Below, piece after piece: positions 55,328 to 64,000 of a stretch of DNA of 64,000 nt (position 1 is its first letter; the number at the start of each line of letters is the position of its first letter). The position numbers and the translations under genes were made by a program. The stretch is from Diadema setosum (Eukaryota; Echinodermata; Echinoidea; Diadematoida; Diadematidae): assembly GCF_964275005.1 (NCBI RefSeq), contig NC_092686.1:42592333-42656332 (forward strand). Direction: 5' to 3'. The notes below the pieces were generated by a model. That model was not told the DNA's origin, searched no databases, and was given only the letters and a program-made list of their open reading frames with translations.

Positions 55328-55747
55328 CTTTTCAGCGGAAATAAAATCAATTAATCAATCAATCAATGAATTCTGGTCGAATGGCAAAGCGGATATGTAC
55401 AGCGTAGAATATTTACAATTAATCATAAAGGAGAAGCTGGTAAATGAAGAGGCAAACATCACGTATGAGTTAAGCCTGAGTGCATGGATATTCCCTGGAG
55501 CGACGAAACTGCTTCTCCATTGCTTCTGTTCCTCTTGGTAATTGGTCTTTCTTACACAATCTTCAATATTAGTACTACGCGGACCTTGCTTTATAAAACT
55601 CTGACACTGCATTGGTACGAATCCATACATTGATGTACACAAATGGGATATAGAGAGAACAAAATTATGTCTTGTCTTATAGTGAACTTGTATTGAAGTG
55701 ATGCTTTGACGCTGATGAAGCCGACAACCAGATGTCCCGTGTGCTCA

Positions 55748-55831
55748 CTAAAGCATGTCTTGCAGGTCGTGTTTGGTCAGGTTGAAGAGCTGTAGGAGTG
55801 CGGTGTGGTGGCTAAAGTGCCCTCGGAACTC
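55748..55831 (-). CDS. Plexin 2 probable last exon with stop
   Basis: An acceptor (TTTTGAAACAG) precedes 27 codons, EFRGHFSHHTALLQLFNLTK then HDLQDML and TAG. The helix with two leucine-rich turns resembles the closing plexin C-terminal helix. A minus-strand AATAAA lies about 425 bp downstream. Confidence 0.5.
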   Translation of the reverse strand, partial: EFRGHFSHHTALLQLFNLTKHDLQDML

Positions 55832-58800
55832 CTGTTTCAAAAGTGAAGTGTCTTCAGTTAATAACAAAGTTCATCATCATTGTCAATTTATTACAATTTA
55901 TTTTTTTTAACTTGTAAAAGGGTTGATATGATTTTGCTTACCAAAAGCATCTTATACACGTCTGAAGTGTCACATAGTCTTTTATGAGTCATTGAAATAG
56001 GTGTATGATAATCGTCTCACAAGTATCTTTTTTACTGAACAAACTGATTCTACATTAAATATCTTTATGAACAATGAATGTATCTTCTTGGTTCTCATTT
56101 ATACTTCGTTATGGCAGCACTTCACTTCAGAAGTGGCAAAGGAAATGCTGCACATTCTACCAATTAATTATCACAAATAGGTCCTACCAATTGCAATCAA
56201 TTATCACCTTTCCATAAAAGCATCTTAATAATGTACTGATAATGATTTTTTTTCTTGCTAATCAAACTATTCGAGCATGATAACTTTCCAGGACACCTTT
56301 AAAAGTGGGGAGGGAGGTCATTTTGATACCAGAATATCATCGCCCTTCATGATAAACTCCAGATATGCCAGAACAGATCAGCCACTCAGGGCATCTACTC
56401 TTTATCAGCTGGAAGTATTTGACGTCGGCGAACGAGCTGAAGAAATCAACTTTCATGGATTACCGCACGATACATATTTTTAATGAGTACACGATGAGAC
56501 AAGACAAATTTCCTATAGACGTTTCAATGTTTGAATACCTTTGTGACAGTGGCGCAAGCACTGAACAACTTTGTTTGGCGTGCTTTGGGTAGACCTGCCA
56601 CGCCGTTGCAGAACGTGGTCACCATACGCGATTGGAGCGCGTAATCTCCGAAGTAAGGTTGTTGCTTTGAAGTCTGAATGTGGGATGGTACAACGTGTAG
56701 AGCATGATATATTACTACATGAAATTATTCTAAATGAAAAGAATAACAGAGCAAGGAGCTACACATAGACCTACACTTAATGCAGGTGAATTTCCCCAAA
56801 CGTATTGTTTCATATCAATGCGGTATCCCATTTTTCTCGAACCGTATTGATATTACCATTTTGAGTCTCAAGATTCGGAGTATATTGCCCGGACAAAGAA
56901 CAAATTTTGAGTCGTTAAAAAAAATTTATGTAAGGTTAACCTGAGTTTTCTGACCACACCTTGGACATTCGTTGAGGAGCTGTGTAGTAAAATCTTGAAC
57001 GTCCCTTATTGCCTGATGACAATCACTCTTTTGCAAAATTCTTGGATCAAGACAGTGACGCAGATCATGTACTAAATCATTATCATTTATTTCTTAGTCG
57101 GTTTCAGACCATTATCGAAACTTTCTTGAAATTCCATACGGAATTTTTGCGTAACTTGGCAAAAAGACACCGGTAGCAAACAAGCTCATAAAAAAGAACA
57201 ACCCGCTGGTGAAGGTAAAACAGCAATAATCATGTCATAATCATGACCTGCAGCCGTTAATCAATATCTGATATGATTACATGTATGTAGTAATTATTTT
57301 CACCATTGTTCATAATTAGCTAAAGGACGTTTATATTCCATATTCATTCACCGAAGCAAAGAATTATTATATTGCAAACGTTCTTAGTACTCTTCTAGGT
57401 TTTTTAGCTATCACTAAATAAATATCTTTCACGTCAGCATTTATGAGTACAACACAGTTTCGAAATGAGGAGAAAAGTAATTCATTTTAAGTTCATGGCA
57501 CAATAAGAATGTAGGAGGATTTTCAGCCTTCGGCATGCTCGATAAACCATTTCATTTTCGGGATTAGCAACCGTTGCCGTTACAAACATAGAGACCAAGG
57601 CGGACGAACCTCTGGAGGTGGCTCATCTTTCAAGGCGTGGTTGATGGCGTCAACGAGCACGTTCAGGCATTGGTCCGCTGGGTCTGACCTCGGCATGTTG
57701 AACAGAGAAGGAATTCTGGCGAGAAGCCCAACCCAGAATTGCGTCAAGCTGAAAGGAATCAGAAAGAGTATTTCCATGTAAAATGCCTGAAATTCAAGTA
57801 TACGTAACGCTAATTTTTCAGAACGCCGATACAGTGCTTCGGCACGGAAAGTTATCGAAGGCGATCCCCAAAATACCCGCTGAAGTTCTTGAATGATGAA
57901 TGCTTTAATAACATTGGTATCAGCCAAAATGTCAATAAGATAAAACCGATGAAAAATCATGAAATCGAATTTCTGTATTAGGGTAAAATTCTAATAGCGA
58001 AGGTACAGAGCTATAGGTTGATGAGAAGTCATAAACATTAATGTTCCTACAGGAATTGCAACAGGTCTACCGGAGAGAGGTTTTTTTTCATGTGAAGTGA
58101 GTCACCCTTAATTACGTGTGGAAGAAAGGAAAGGTTTTGAAACTTGATGGCCCCACTGTGAAAAAACAACAACACAGCAGCAAATGAGGTGTACAATAAT
58201 CAAGAACGCACGTTATTGATCGTAAAGGTATTTAAGGTTATGGTCACTTGCTACTACATGAGTATTTCCATATGGTCTTTTAACACACTATCATGGTTAA
58301 AATGAAGTTGTTCGGCCCAGATGCACATTTCAGGGCCTTGAGAACACAAGTTTTGGAAACGTAGGGTTACAGTTAGATAATCCACACATTTATCAAATTA
58401 CGCTATATTAACGTTTCATTACCAATTCCTTTTCCATCTTTCCGCCACGTTGGTATTACTGCCAACTGCATTTTCTCTAGCAACCTCGTCAAAGGTGTCG
58501 AAAAGATGCCTGACCGGGAGCGGATATTTTTGTGGGAACTTGAACATCGATTCCAAAACGTTCGTCACGTATGGACTGACTGCAGCCTGTGAAGGACGAG
58601 AATTTCTCATTCATCTTCTTCATCCATTTTCATTCAACAGCAGTAATGGTAATGAGAAGAATTACGATGGTGATAAGATGATGATAACAATTCTATGAAT
58701 TATTACTGCTGCCACAAATTATGACGAAATCATATTAGAGTATTCAAAAGGTTAATGTACATTACGTGAATAATAGGTAAAATATGAACATGAACATGTA

Positions 58801-61800
58801 AAATAATACATGTGGATAAAAGGCCTACCTTTGTAGTCAGCATGTGAGCTATAGCGAGATCTCTACCCAGCCCAGCGCGCCCCTGTGTGCCGTAAACTGG
58901 GGTGTTGGTGTCATCCGTCCTCAGCTGCAGAGTTTCCTGTAACAGGTAATAATGCAATTCCAAGTGCCATGAGGTAGCAAAAAATTATGTCATGTCGACT
59001 GTTCTTCTTGAAAGCAGATGTCGAATGATTATTGATAATTATACTCTTGAGAAGAAAGATACCACCTCTATTGGGTAATTCTGTTTTCAATTATCACACT
59101 GCTTGTAGAGAATTCATCCGTAATCTTTTTCCTCCTAAATTAGAATGAGATATTACATCACCAAGTGACGGAATGGTTGATATATATATCATAGAACAAT
59201 AAGAACAAACAACACATTTCACACAAAAAGAAACATGAATTAAGTTGCAAAAAACAAACCTTTGATCTCTCTGATATCTTTAAAGCCTAAAAAACGAATG
59301 AAGGCTAAAAATAATGGAGGAAAATAAAGCATCTTATGTCAAATCTAAATTGAAATGAAATAAGAGAAGAAGTAATAATTAACAAAAATGGTAACATTTG
59401 AAATTCTTTTTTCAAATAAGGAAATTGTAAATAATGTTTGGTTCTTGAAATTGTCACATGGAGTTTAAATCACTAGTTTAAAAGAAAGAAATTAAATTAC
59501 CTTTAATATGGTATATAATACATTGCTTTTCATAAAGTTCTTCCATGAAAAATATGACCTCAAAAAAGTGTTTACTTTCTTTTTTTGCTGAGTGTATATC
59601 ATACTTATGTGACATAGATTTCCCACTGTAACTAGAAGCCAAAATGAAATACAAGGATTAAATGCGATATCAAAAGAAATTCCTATTTGATCTTTTAAAC
59701 TTTATGCATTGGGGAGCTTTAGATTTTTGCGACGGGGACGTTCAGAGGGGAAAAATGTTCTGAGAATGCGCAGAATCGTGTATCAAAGCCGATCTATTTA
59801 TAGCTCGCATCGTCTGAGTTTTCACTACGCGTTCTGGGCTATTTTTACGTCCGCTCAATTCACGACGTAAAGACCAACTTCATGCACCGATCATAAATGG
59901 GGCGCCATTTTATTTTTTATAGGTTGCGTCCTAAGAGCTTTTCCCCAATAAGTGATGGAGAGAAGATAAAATCTCTTTGGTTGCGTCTGGGCGTAATCTA
60001 AAGCTGCTTTTCAACACGACGCAGGGAAGGAAGAGGAGAATGTCCAGCTCAAGCGTCGTCTCAAACGTCCGCGCCGCAAATCTAAAGCTCCGCATCGTCA
60101 AATTCAACGTGACGTTGTAACATAAAGCTGATTTCGAAGTACAAAAACGTGATAAATATCTTGACATGACTTTTGCGTCATGAGGATTATGAAACTTTAA
60201 GGAAATCAACGGTTAATGTTTGATTAGTCAAATCAGACAGATATACCCCTTACCTTTAGATGCGTTGCTCCGAGGTTGCTCGGCTTTTGGGTCGAAGGGC
60301 CAGGGGGAGGTGAAATCTGATCTGCTGTCAAACTTTCATCTAGGAGATGGAAATATACACAACAACCCGTGTATGAGAGGATTGACAATAGACTCGGAAG
60401 CAAGAGTCAAACTAAGTTACACATACTCGAAAAGTGCAGTACTGATGAAGTTGGACGTTGCCGTTGAAAATTTAAACCATTCAAGAAAAGTAGTAGTATC
60501 GAAACTCAAAATAATCGAAACATTTCAAAGGAACAATAAAATGGTCAAGACGAATCTGCACACTTAAGTCATATGAATATATATATTGAATATGAATAGC
60601 CTACGTATATGAAATCGAATAATTTGTCAAAGAATTGACAGCATAAAAGTAAGCAAGATAGAGGAAGGTAATCTTACATTTGTTCGAGAAAAAAGTGGAG
60701 GGAACAAGTTCTTGATATCCACTGGAATCCGCCACAGCTTCCTTTGGTCTGACAGTGACTCGACATCCATGATCCAACTTGTACGAGAGAGAGAGATGCA
60801 ACGTTTAGATGAGTCTCGGGAATGTTACATATAGTGCGACACGGGCTTTATCCAAATATTTATCTTGCCGATGAAAAGGGGACTTATTGGCATGCATTAA
60901 ATTGCGTGGATACATTCAGAGGAATCCTAAACATCTTTTGTATACTGTATTTCACATCCATAAAAGTCGCCTCTAAGGATTTCAGAGACACCCTATATTC
61001 GCATGCTACATTAACCACCTCACTCTTGTATCGGCATTCACATTAAGCTCATATAAGTATCAAATAAAAACCTCGCCGATCTCCTGCCCTAATCTGCCAA
61101 TGTGCGATGATTAACCCGTTCCTTCCCCAATTCTCTGAGTGCCTTTAATGCCCCCAAACGAGATTCTTTTCGCCCGTCGACAGAGAGGTACACAGGTTGG
61201 TAGTCCAGCTGTGTGAAGGCAGTCAAGCGGTTCATTTTGTCCCCCTTTCTACGGTCAACTACATGTGCCCGTGAACAATGGAAATATCGATCGGGTGCGA
61301 GGTATGAATAGAGCGTGCGCTGATGAGCTCTCAGAATCTTTTGTTCTACACAAAACCAGGTACCTGAATGAGGTGACTGGGGGCACCGAACCCGCATTTC
61401 TCACTGATCTCAGCCTTGATCATTATGTACATGTTCGTACGAGTATACAGCAGAACAAGCAAAAAACTAAATCAGGAAAAGGTACATAATACTGTAAACC
61501 CCCCCCCCCCCCTTTTTTTAAACAGCAGGAGAACAAATCCTGATAGAATAAACTCTGATCTTTTTATCAAACCCACTTTTCTGAGCGTTTTAACACAAAG
61601 AAACATGAATTTAGGCCACTGAAGCAGGCACCCTTGCCTTCATTTTGGGAACCTGGTAAACCAGGTTCCCGTATATCATTTGCTCCCACGGGAACCTGGT
61701 AAACCAGGTTCCCGTAAGGAACGGGTTAAGAAACTAAAACTATAACATACTCTGCAGGAATTACAGGGTTAGGACTGCTTGGCCTGCCATCACATAATAA

Positions 61801-63988
61801 TGTTTTGGCGCTTACCCCGTACGTCTTTACAGTATTCATTCTCCCCGAAACATGACCGTCAGTTCCTTCGTCTTCGTCTCGCAAGATCAGGTATGTCCCG
61901 GCGTCTTTCAACCAAACTTTGAGTGTGAAATAGTAGGGGGAGAGAGGAGAGGGGTATTAAGCTTTGAACAGAGTTTTATTCGTTACATGTTATGATTATT
62001 TTTTTTTTGTATTCTTAATGGTGTCCTTGTAGGTTTTTTTTTTTTTATCTCGAGGACACAGTTGAAATCTTCCACATGATTAGGACGATATTCATTATTG
62101 TCGAAAAACAAGCAAACGCCAAGAGCTGTCTTGCCTGCATATCGCAATTTGTATATCATGTATATTATTTGTTGACTTGACATAGCTTCCAAGCAGGAAT
62201 GTGTTATAAAGATCTGAAGAAGCTGAACAAAAATGGTCACCACAGCTAAAGGCTTTGTAAACTTATTTATATACCTGTCTAGAGTAGAACCTAGTATTGC
62301 AAGTACAGTGCTTATCAGCTAATGATCATATAGAGATTTTAGCCTTTAGGACCTAGTCGGACTTCACCTACATTCCAACCTGACTAGCATGTTTCAGGTT
62401 ATGCAACAGTGGTGTATTAATTAGTTTGATGGTCATGGCTCAAAGCTATGGAAAGTTATTGATAGTACACCACAAGACTGCGAGTACGGGACTTGTGAGG
62501 GAAAGTTCATTGACCTTTGACCTTTTATCTTGTCAAATTTCGATCACCCATACTCAAACCTGACCAGCATTATTCAGGTATGTACCTGTGGTGTTAGTTT
62601 GGTGGTCATGGCTCAAAGCTGTGGAAAGTTGAGTACGTCAAATTGTTGACGACGCCACCGACTACGATGGAAAGTGACGCATATGCCTCGCTTTTGCTAC
62701 GCAGGCGACATAATTAGATTGGCATCAAATCTCAAGAAAGATCATAAGACGCAACTTGTTACTTTTTCACATTAATCCACACAGGATAATTGTTTGCTTT
62801 TAATACTATTTTCAAACTTCCTTGTCAAATTTTGCACTTTACTTACACTATGATGATTTCACCTATTTCCAAATAATATGGTTGGGTAATTTGTTTCCAG
62901 ATTTTACACTGAAAGTCTCTTTTTGACACACTGCCTCAAGTTCTGCATACAAAAAAGAGCGAAAACTTTCCTGTGCCCCCAGACAGTTCATTCTAGCATG
63001 TGATCAAATTGACTGTCTACCAGAGAAAATTTCAATATTGCCATGGGTCAAGTATTACATGAACCAGCATGGCTCATGAGTATTTAAAGACCTACCTACA
63101 TCCAAAGACTCTCCATCGGTCGGAAGAAGACGATGTCCAGCTTTCCACATAGAATCCAAGATTTTCTGCTTTGCCTGTCCCACGGTATCGACATTCAACA
63201 CTTTTACCTTAAGGAAGGCATTGTCGTCTTCATCCACGACAAAAAGTACCTGGAAGAAGAAACGCCAAAAAGCCGTTCTGAATATGATTCCTAATTACTA
63301 TATATAATTATGACATATTCGAAAATAAGCTTTAAAAAATCCAAAACAATAAAGTGCAGAAAATAAACAATGTCTTTCAGAAATGAAAGTGCTACTTATT
63401 TTTCCCCTCTTGCATGCATACAATGTTTTTTCTTCTTTTTTTTTTTCGTTTATAGTGTCAACACAAGGGCCCTGTTTTATGAAGAGTTATAATTGATTAT
63501 ATTGTCGATTTCCATAAGTCTATGGCAGCCTGTGTGGTAAGGAAATTTATAATCGACGATATCTTTTGATAAATCGGGGCCCAGAAATGATAGAATTGGC
63601 CTCATTGTCACAAAATGATCAAGAAAACAATTCTCCCCGATCGATTGACATCATTTACGAAAAAGATTGCTGTATTCTTGAAATAAATTGTGAAATCGTC
63701 GCAGCACGCACACTATTTACTAACTTCTTCTTGGGTTACAGTGCAAATCCAGCGTCAACGTTGCTTGGAATAGACATTGAGTTACATTGTGCTCTCCAAA
63801 TTTATGTCGCATATAAGGGGTGGAAATATTTTATGGGTAATTACCACTTCTTGGAAAGTGATGTCCTGGTCGAACAAGCGATTGTAATCCAGAGTGAAAT
63901 ATGCTTCTTCAGTGATAGCATCGATTGGTCCTTTTTCACATTGAGACTTCAAGGCTTGATACAACATGAACATCGGGTACAGCATTTG
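55748..63988 (-). CDS. PLXN: Plexin 2, cytoplasmic half (gene enters from right edge)
   Basis: Exons seen (high to low): 63845-63988, 63096-63249, 61816-61916, 60678-60777, 60254-60339, 58829-58936, 58423-58586, 57610-57748, then tentatively 56941-57071 and 55748-55831. The first eight have GT-AG borders and continuous phases. They encode the segment just before the GTPase-binding domain, the domain itself, the linker and the C-terminal half of the GAP domain. The block order matches canonical plexins, but many conserved residues differ. The first GAP arginine pair and everything N-terminal lie outside the window. It is the upstream neighbour of plexin 1 on the same strand, 16.5 kb away, so the two form a head-to-tail plexin pair. 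Confidence 0.9.
55832..57609. other. Plexin 2 terminal introns, mostly unassigned
   Basis: Apart from the tentative exon at 56941-57071, several minus-strand open stretches occur (56340-56440; 57130-57240, reading RVVLFYELVCYRC). Both strands are open at about 56277-56590. None aligns convincingly with plexin or another family. Confidence 0.4.
56941..57071 (-). CDS. Plexin 2 tentative C-terminal exon
   Basis: An open segment with acceptor AATGATTTAG|TACATG and donor CTCAG|GTTAAC. It encodes HDLRHCLDPRILQKSDCHQA and TTQLLNECPRCGQKTQ. Its start phase fits only if the previous exon uses the downstream GTTTGT donor; its end phase fits the last exon. No clear plexin similarity is present, and the usual K-L-L-Y-A-K-D-I-P block is not found anywhere in 55.7-57.6 kb. 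Confidence 0.3.
57610..57748 (-). CDS. Plexin 2 exon: GAP catalytic-face helix (FWV block)
   Basis: A 139-bp exon (phase 2 to 0 if the donor GAG|GTTCGT is used), acceptor TTCCTTTCAG|CTTGAC. It encodes LTQFWVGLLARIPSLFNMPR then SDPADQCLNVLVDAINHALK. The canonical block is L-R-F-W-V-N-x-x-K-N-P-x-F-x-F-D, with arginine and asparagine on the catalytic face; here they are Q and G, and K-N-P is R-I-P. The donor is weak. A later GTTTGT donor about 20 bp on would change the phase to 1. Confidence 0.92.
58423..58586 (-). CDS. Plexin 2 exon: GAP helices (x-x-L-P-x-x-x-x-x-x-F-D-x-x-D-E)
   Basis: A 164-bp exon (phase 0 to 2), acceptor CTTCACAG|GCTGCA, donor ATTG|GTAATG. It encodes VTNVLESMFKFPQKYPLPVR then HLFDTFDEVARENAV and ERWKRN. 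This matches V-D-D-L-F-E-x-x-F ... A-L-P-x-x-x-K-x-x-F-D-x-x-D-E-x-A ... W-K-x-N of plexin GAPs. Confidence 0.93.
58829..58936 (-). CDS. Plexin 2 exon: GAP second half, first helix
   Basis: A 108-bp phase-0 exon, acceptor CCTGTTACAG|GAAACT, donor AAAG|GTAGGC. It encodes LGRDLAIAHMLTTK, aligned with the plexin x-x-x-x-x-E-I-Y-L-T-R-L-L-A-T-K helix. The preceding part (RTDDTNTPVYGTQGRAG) replaces the usual W-H-L-V-K-N-H-D block. Confidence 0.85.
59711..60092. mobile_element. Inverted-repeat element with GGAGCTTTAG ends
   Basis: The left end GGAGCTTTAGATTTTTGCGA is inverted at the right end (CGCAAATCTAAAGCTCC). Matching continues into GGGGACGTT/GCGGACGTT. The flanks GCATTG (59706-59711) and GCATCG (60092-60097) are a possible aged target duplication. 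It lies in the intron between plexin 2 exons 60254-60339 and 58829-58936. A minus-strand frame (59931-60209) inside it is a by-product of its GC content. Confidence 0.75.
60254..60339 (-). CDS. Plexin 2 exon: RBD-GAP linker
   Basis: An 86-bp exon (phase 1 to 0), acceptor CATCTCCTAG|ATGAAA, donor AAAG|GTAAGG. It encodes YESLTADQISPPPGPSTQKP then SNLGATHLK. Its start (Y-E-S-L) matches the R-Y-E-S-L/M-L-R-T-A-S-S-P linker of plexins. It was too short to be seen by length alone and was found by phase continuity. Confidence 0.8.
60678..60777 (-). CDS. Plexin 2 exon: end of RBD
   Basis: A 100-bp exon (phase 0 to 1) after the tract CTCTCTCTCTCGTACAAG, donor AAAT|GTAAGA. It encodes LDHGCRVTVRPKEAVADSSG, aligning without gaps with the plexin x-x-D-G-x-x-V-A-L-V-P-K-Q strand. 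The conserved A-L-V-P-K-Q is T-V-R-P-K-E. Confidence 0.88.
61115..61725. mobile_element. piggyBac-like non-autonomous element with TTAA flanks
   Basis: The ends CCCGTTCCTT and AAGGAACGGG are perfect inverted repeats flanked on both sides by TTAA (61111-61114 and 61726-61729). TTAA duplication with CCC-start ends is the hallmark of piggyBac elements. The 611-bp body has no transposase. Near its right end it carries two copies of a perfect palindrome. Confidence 0.8.
61648..61714. repeat. Twin perfect palindromes GGGAACCTGGT-AA-ACCAGGTTCCC
   Basis: Two identical 24-bp hairpins (11-bp stems, 2-base loop) about 42 bp apart, at about 61648-61671 and 61690-61713. The spacer is GTATATCATTTGCTCCCAC. 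They sit just inside the right end of the piggyBac-like element. Confidence 0.9.
61816..61916 (-). CDS. Plexin 2 exon: RBD second part
   Basis: A 101-bp exon (phase 1 to 0), acceptor CACTCAAAG|TTTGGT, donor GGG|GTAAGC. It encodes WLKDAGTYLILRDEDEGTDG and MNTVKTYG. It aligns with the plexin E-W-R-x-G-R-x-x-x-x-I-L-Q-D-E-D block, but the usual W-R-Q-G is W-L-K-D. Confidence 0.92.
61930..63095. other. Plexin 2 intron with diverged tandem repeat
   Basis: Two related blocks of about 190 bp follow each other (about 62340-62480 and 62520-62640), each with CCTGACYAGCAT, TTCAGGT, GTTTGRTGGTCATGGCTCAA and GTGGAAAGTT-like words. No coding signal. Confidence 0.55.
63096..63249 (-). CDS. Plexin 2 exon: Rho-GTPase-binding domain, first part
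   Basis: A 154-bp exon (phase 0 to 1), acceptor CTTCTTCCAG|GTACTT, donor GTAG|GTAGGT. It encodes FLKVKVLNVDTVGQAKQKIL then DSMWKAGHRLLP. V-K-V-L-x-x-D-T-x-x-Q-A-K-x-K-I/L-L-D is diagnostic of the plexin RBD ubiquitin-like fold. Confidence 0.95.
63467..63582. repeat. GGGCCC-ended MITE-like element
   Basis: The left end GGGCCCTGTTTTATGAAGAG and the inverted right end GGGCCCCGATTTATCAAAAG match imperfectly, and the arms continue with AT-rich complementary sequence (TTATAATTGATTATA / TTATAATCGACGATA). It lies in the intron between the first two plexin 2 exons of the window. Confidence 0.7.
63845..63988 (-). CDS. Plexin 2 exon: GAP-to-RBD segment (E-K-G-P-x-D-A-I-T block)
   Basis: A 48-codon phase-0 exon, acceptor CTTTGCAG|CAAATG, donor GTG|GTAATT. 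It encodes QMLYPMFMLYQALKSQCEKG then PIDAITEEAYFTLDYNRLFD. E-K-G-P-x-D-A-I-T-x-x-A followed by x-L-x-x-x-x-L is one of the most conserved plexin cytoplasmic blocks. Confidence 0.95.
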
Positions 63989-64000
63989 CTGCAAAGTATG

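Noticed and set aside
56277..56592. Two overlapping plus-strand frames (68 and 75 codons) as a possible exon
   Set aside because: No domain, no splice-site pair on the plus strand; the minus strand reading also failed to match the missing plexin C-terminal block.
60220..60567. 115-codon plus-strand frame
   Set aside because: Its first third is the antisense of the supported plexin 2 linker exon (60254-60339); the remainder has no recognisable features.
61639..61730. Possible CRISPR-like repeat-spacer (two identical 24-bp palindromes)
   Set aside because: Only two units, within a eukaryotic transposon; explained by the element's own palindromes.
1..64000. tRNA, rRNA or snRNA genes
   Set aside because: I looked for characteristic A/B-box or rRNA core words and found nothing I could support; a dedicated covariance search would be needed to exclude small RNA genes.

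Overview
The window is AT-rich animal genomic DNA: spliced exons with GT-AG borders, long introns and many transposable elements. Two features point to a deuterostome invertebrate, most likely echinoderm-like: the plexin architecture, and repeats such as the AGCTCACCTGAG/CTCAGGTGAGC family together with many TAGGCCTA-type words. The species cannot be named from the sequence alone.

The only host genes I can support are two plexins, head-to-tail on the minus strand. Plexin 1 (start codon at 39287) runs leftwards and off the left edge. It shows a signal peptide, a sema domain, three PSI domains, the IPT regions between and after them, and the start of the next IPT. Fifteen exon positions are well supported with consistent phases, plus one tentative exon at the left edge. 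Two of these exons (21628-21834 and 21362-21574) are tandem duplicates of the last part of the sema domain with the same phase, so they are candidate alternative exons. Plexin 2 enters from the right edge and is seen only as its cytoplasmic half (Rho-GTPase-binding domain plus the C-terminal half of the GAP domain, 63988 down to about 57610, with possible last exons at 57071-56941 and 55831-55748). Its GAP is divergent: the arginine of the usual LRFWVN block is replaced by glutamine.

Mobile DNA fills the rest. Plexin 1 introns carry: (i) a hAT-like element with perfect 8-bp target duplications (5697-7306) and an inverted second copy (27071-28754); (ii) a nest of four terminal-inverted-repeat elements (12953-18427); (iii) a 1.06-kb AGCTCACCTGAG element (22595-23655); (iv) a block of decayed APE-type LINEs (about 29.0-35.4 kb), including two copies fused into one open frame, followed by a minus-strand LINE remnant (35.7-36.2 kb) and a 155-bp hairpin (36.9-37.0 kb). 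Plexin 2 introns carry a piggyBac-like TTAA element with twin perfect palindromes (61115-61725) and two smaller MITE-like elements.

Between the two genes lies a tandem duplication. Copy 1 is 42406-47260 and copy 2 is 48779-55065, separated by a LINE fragment (47261-48778); copy 2 also has a 1.4-kb insertion. Each copy has a CpG-rich degenerate short repeat and two diverged versions of a small exon-like module. No function could be assigned to this unit.
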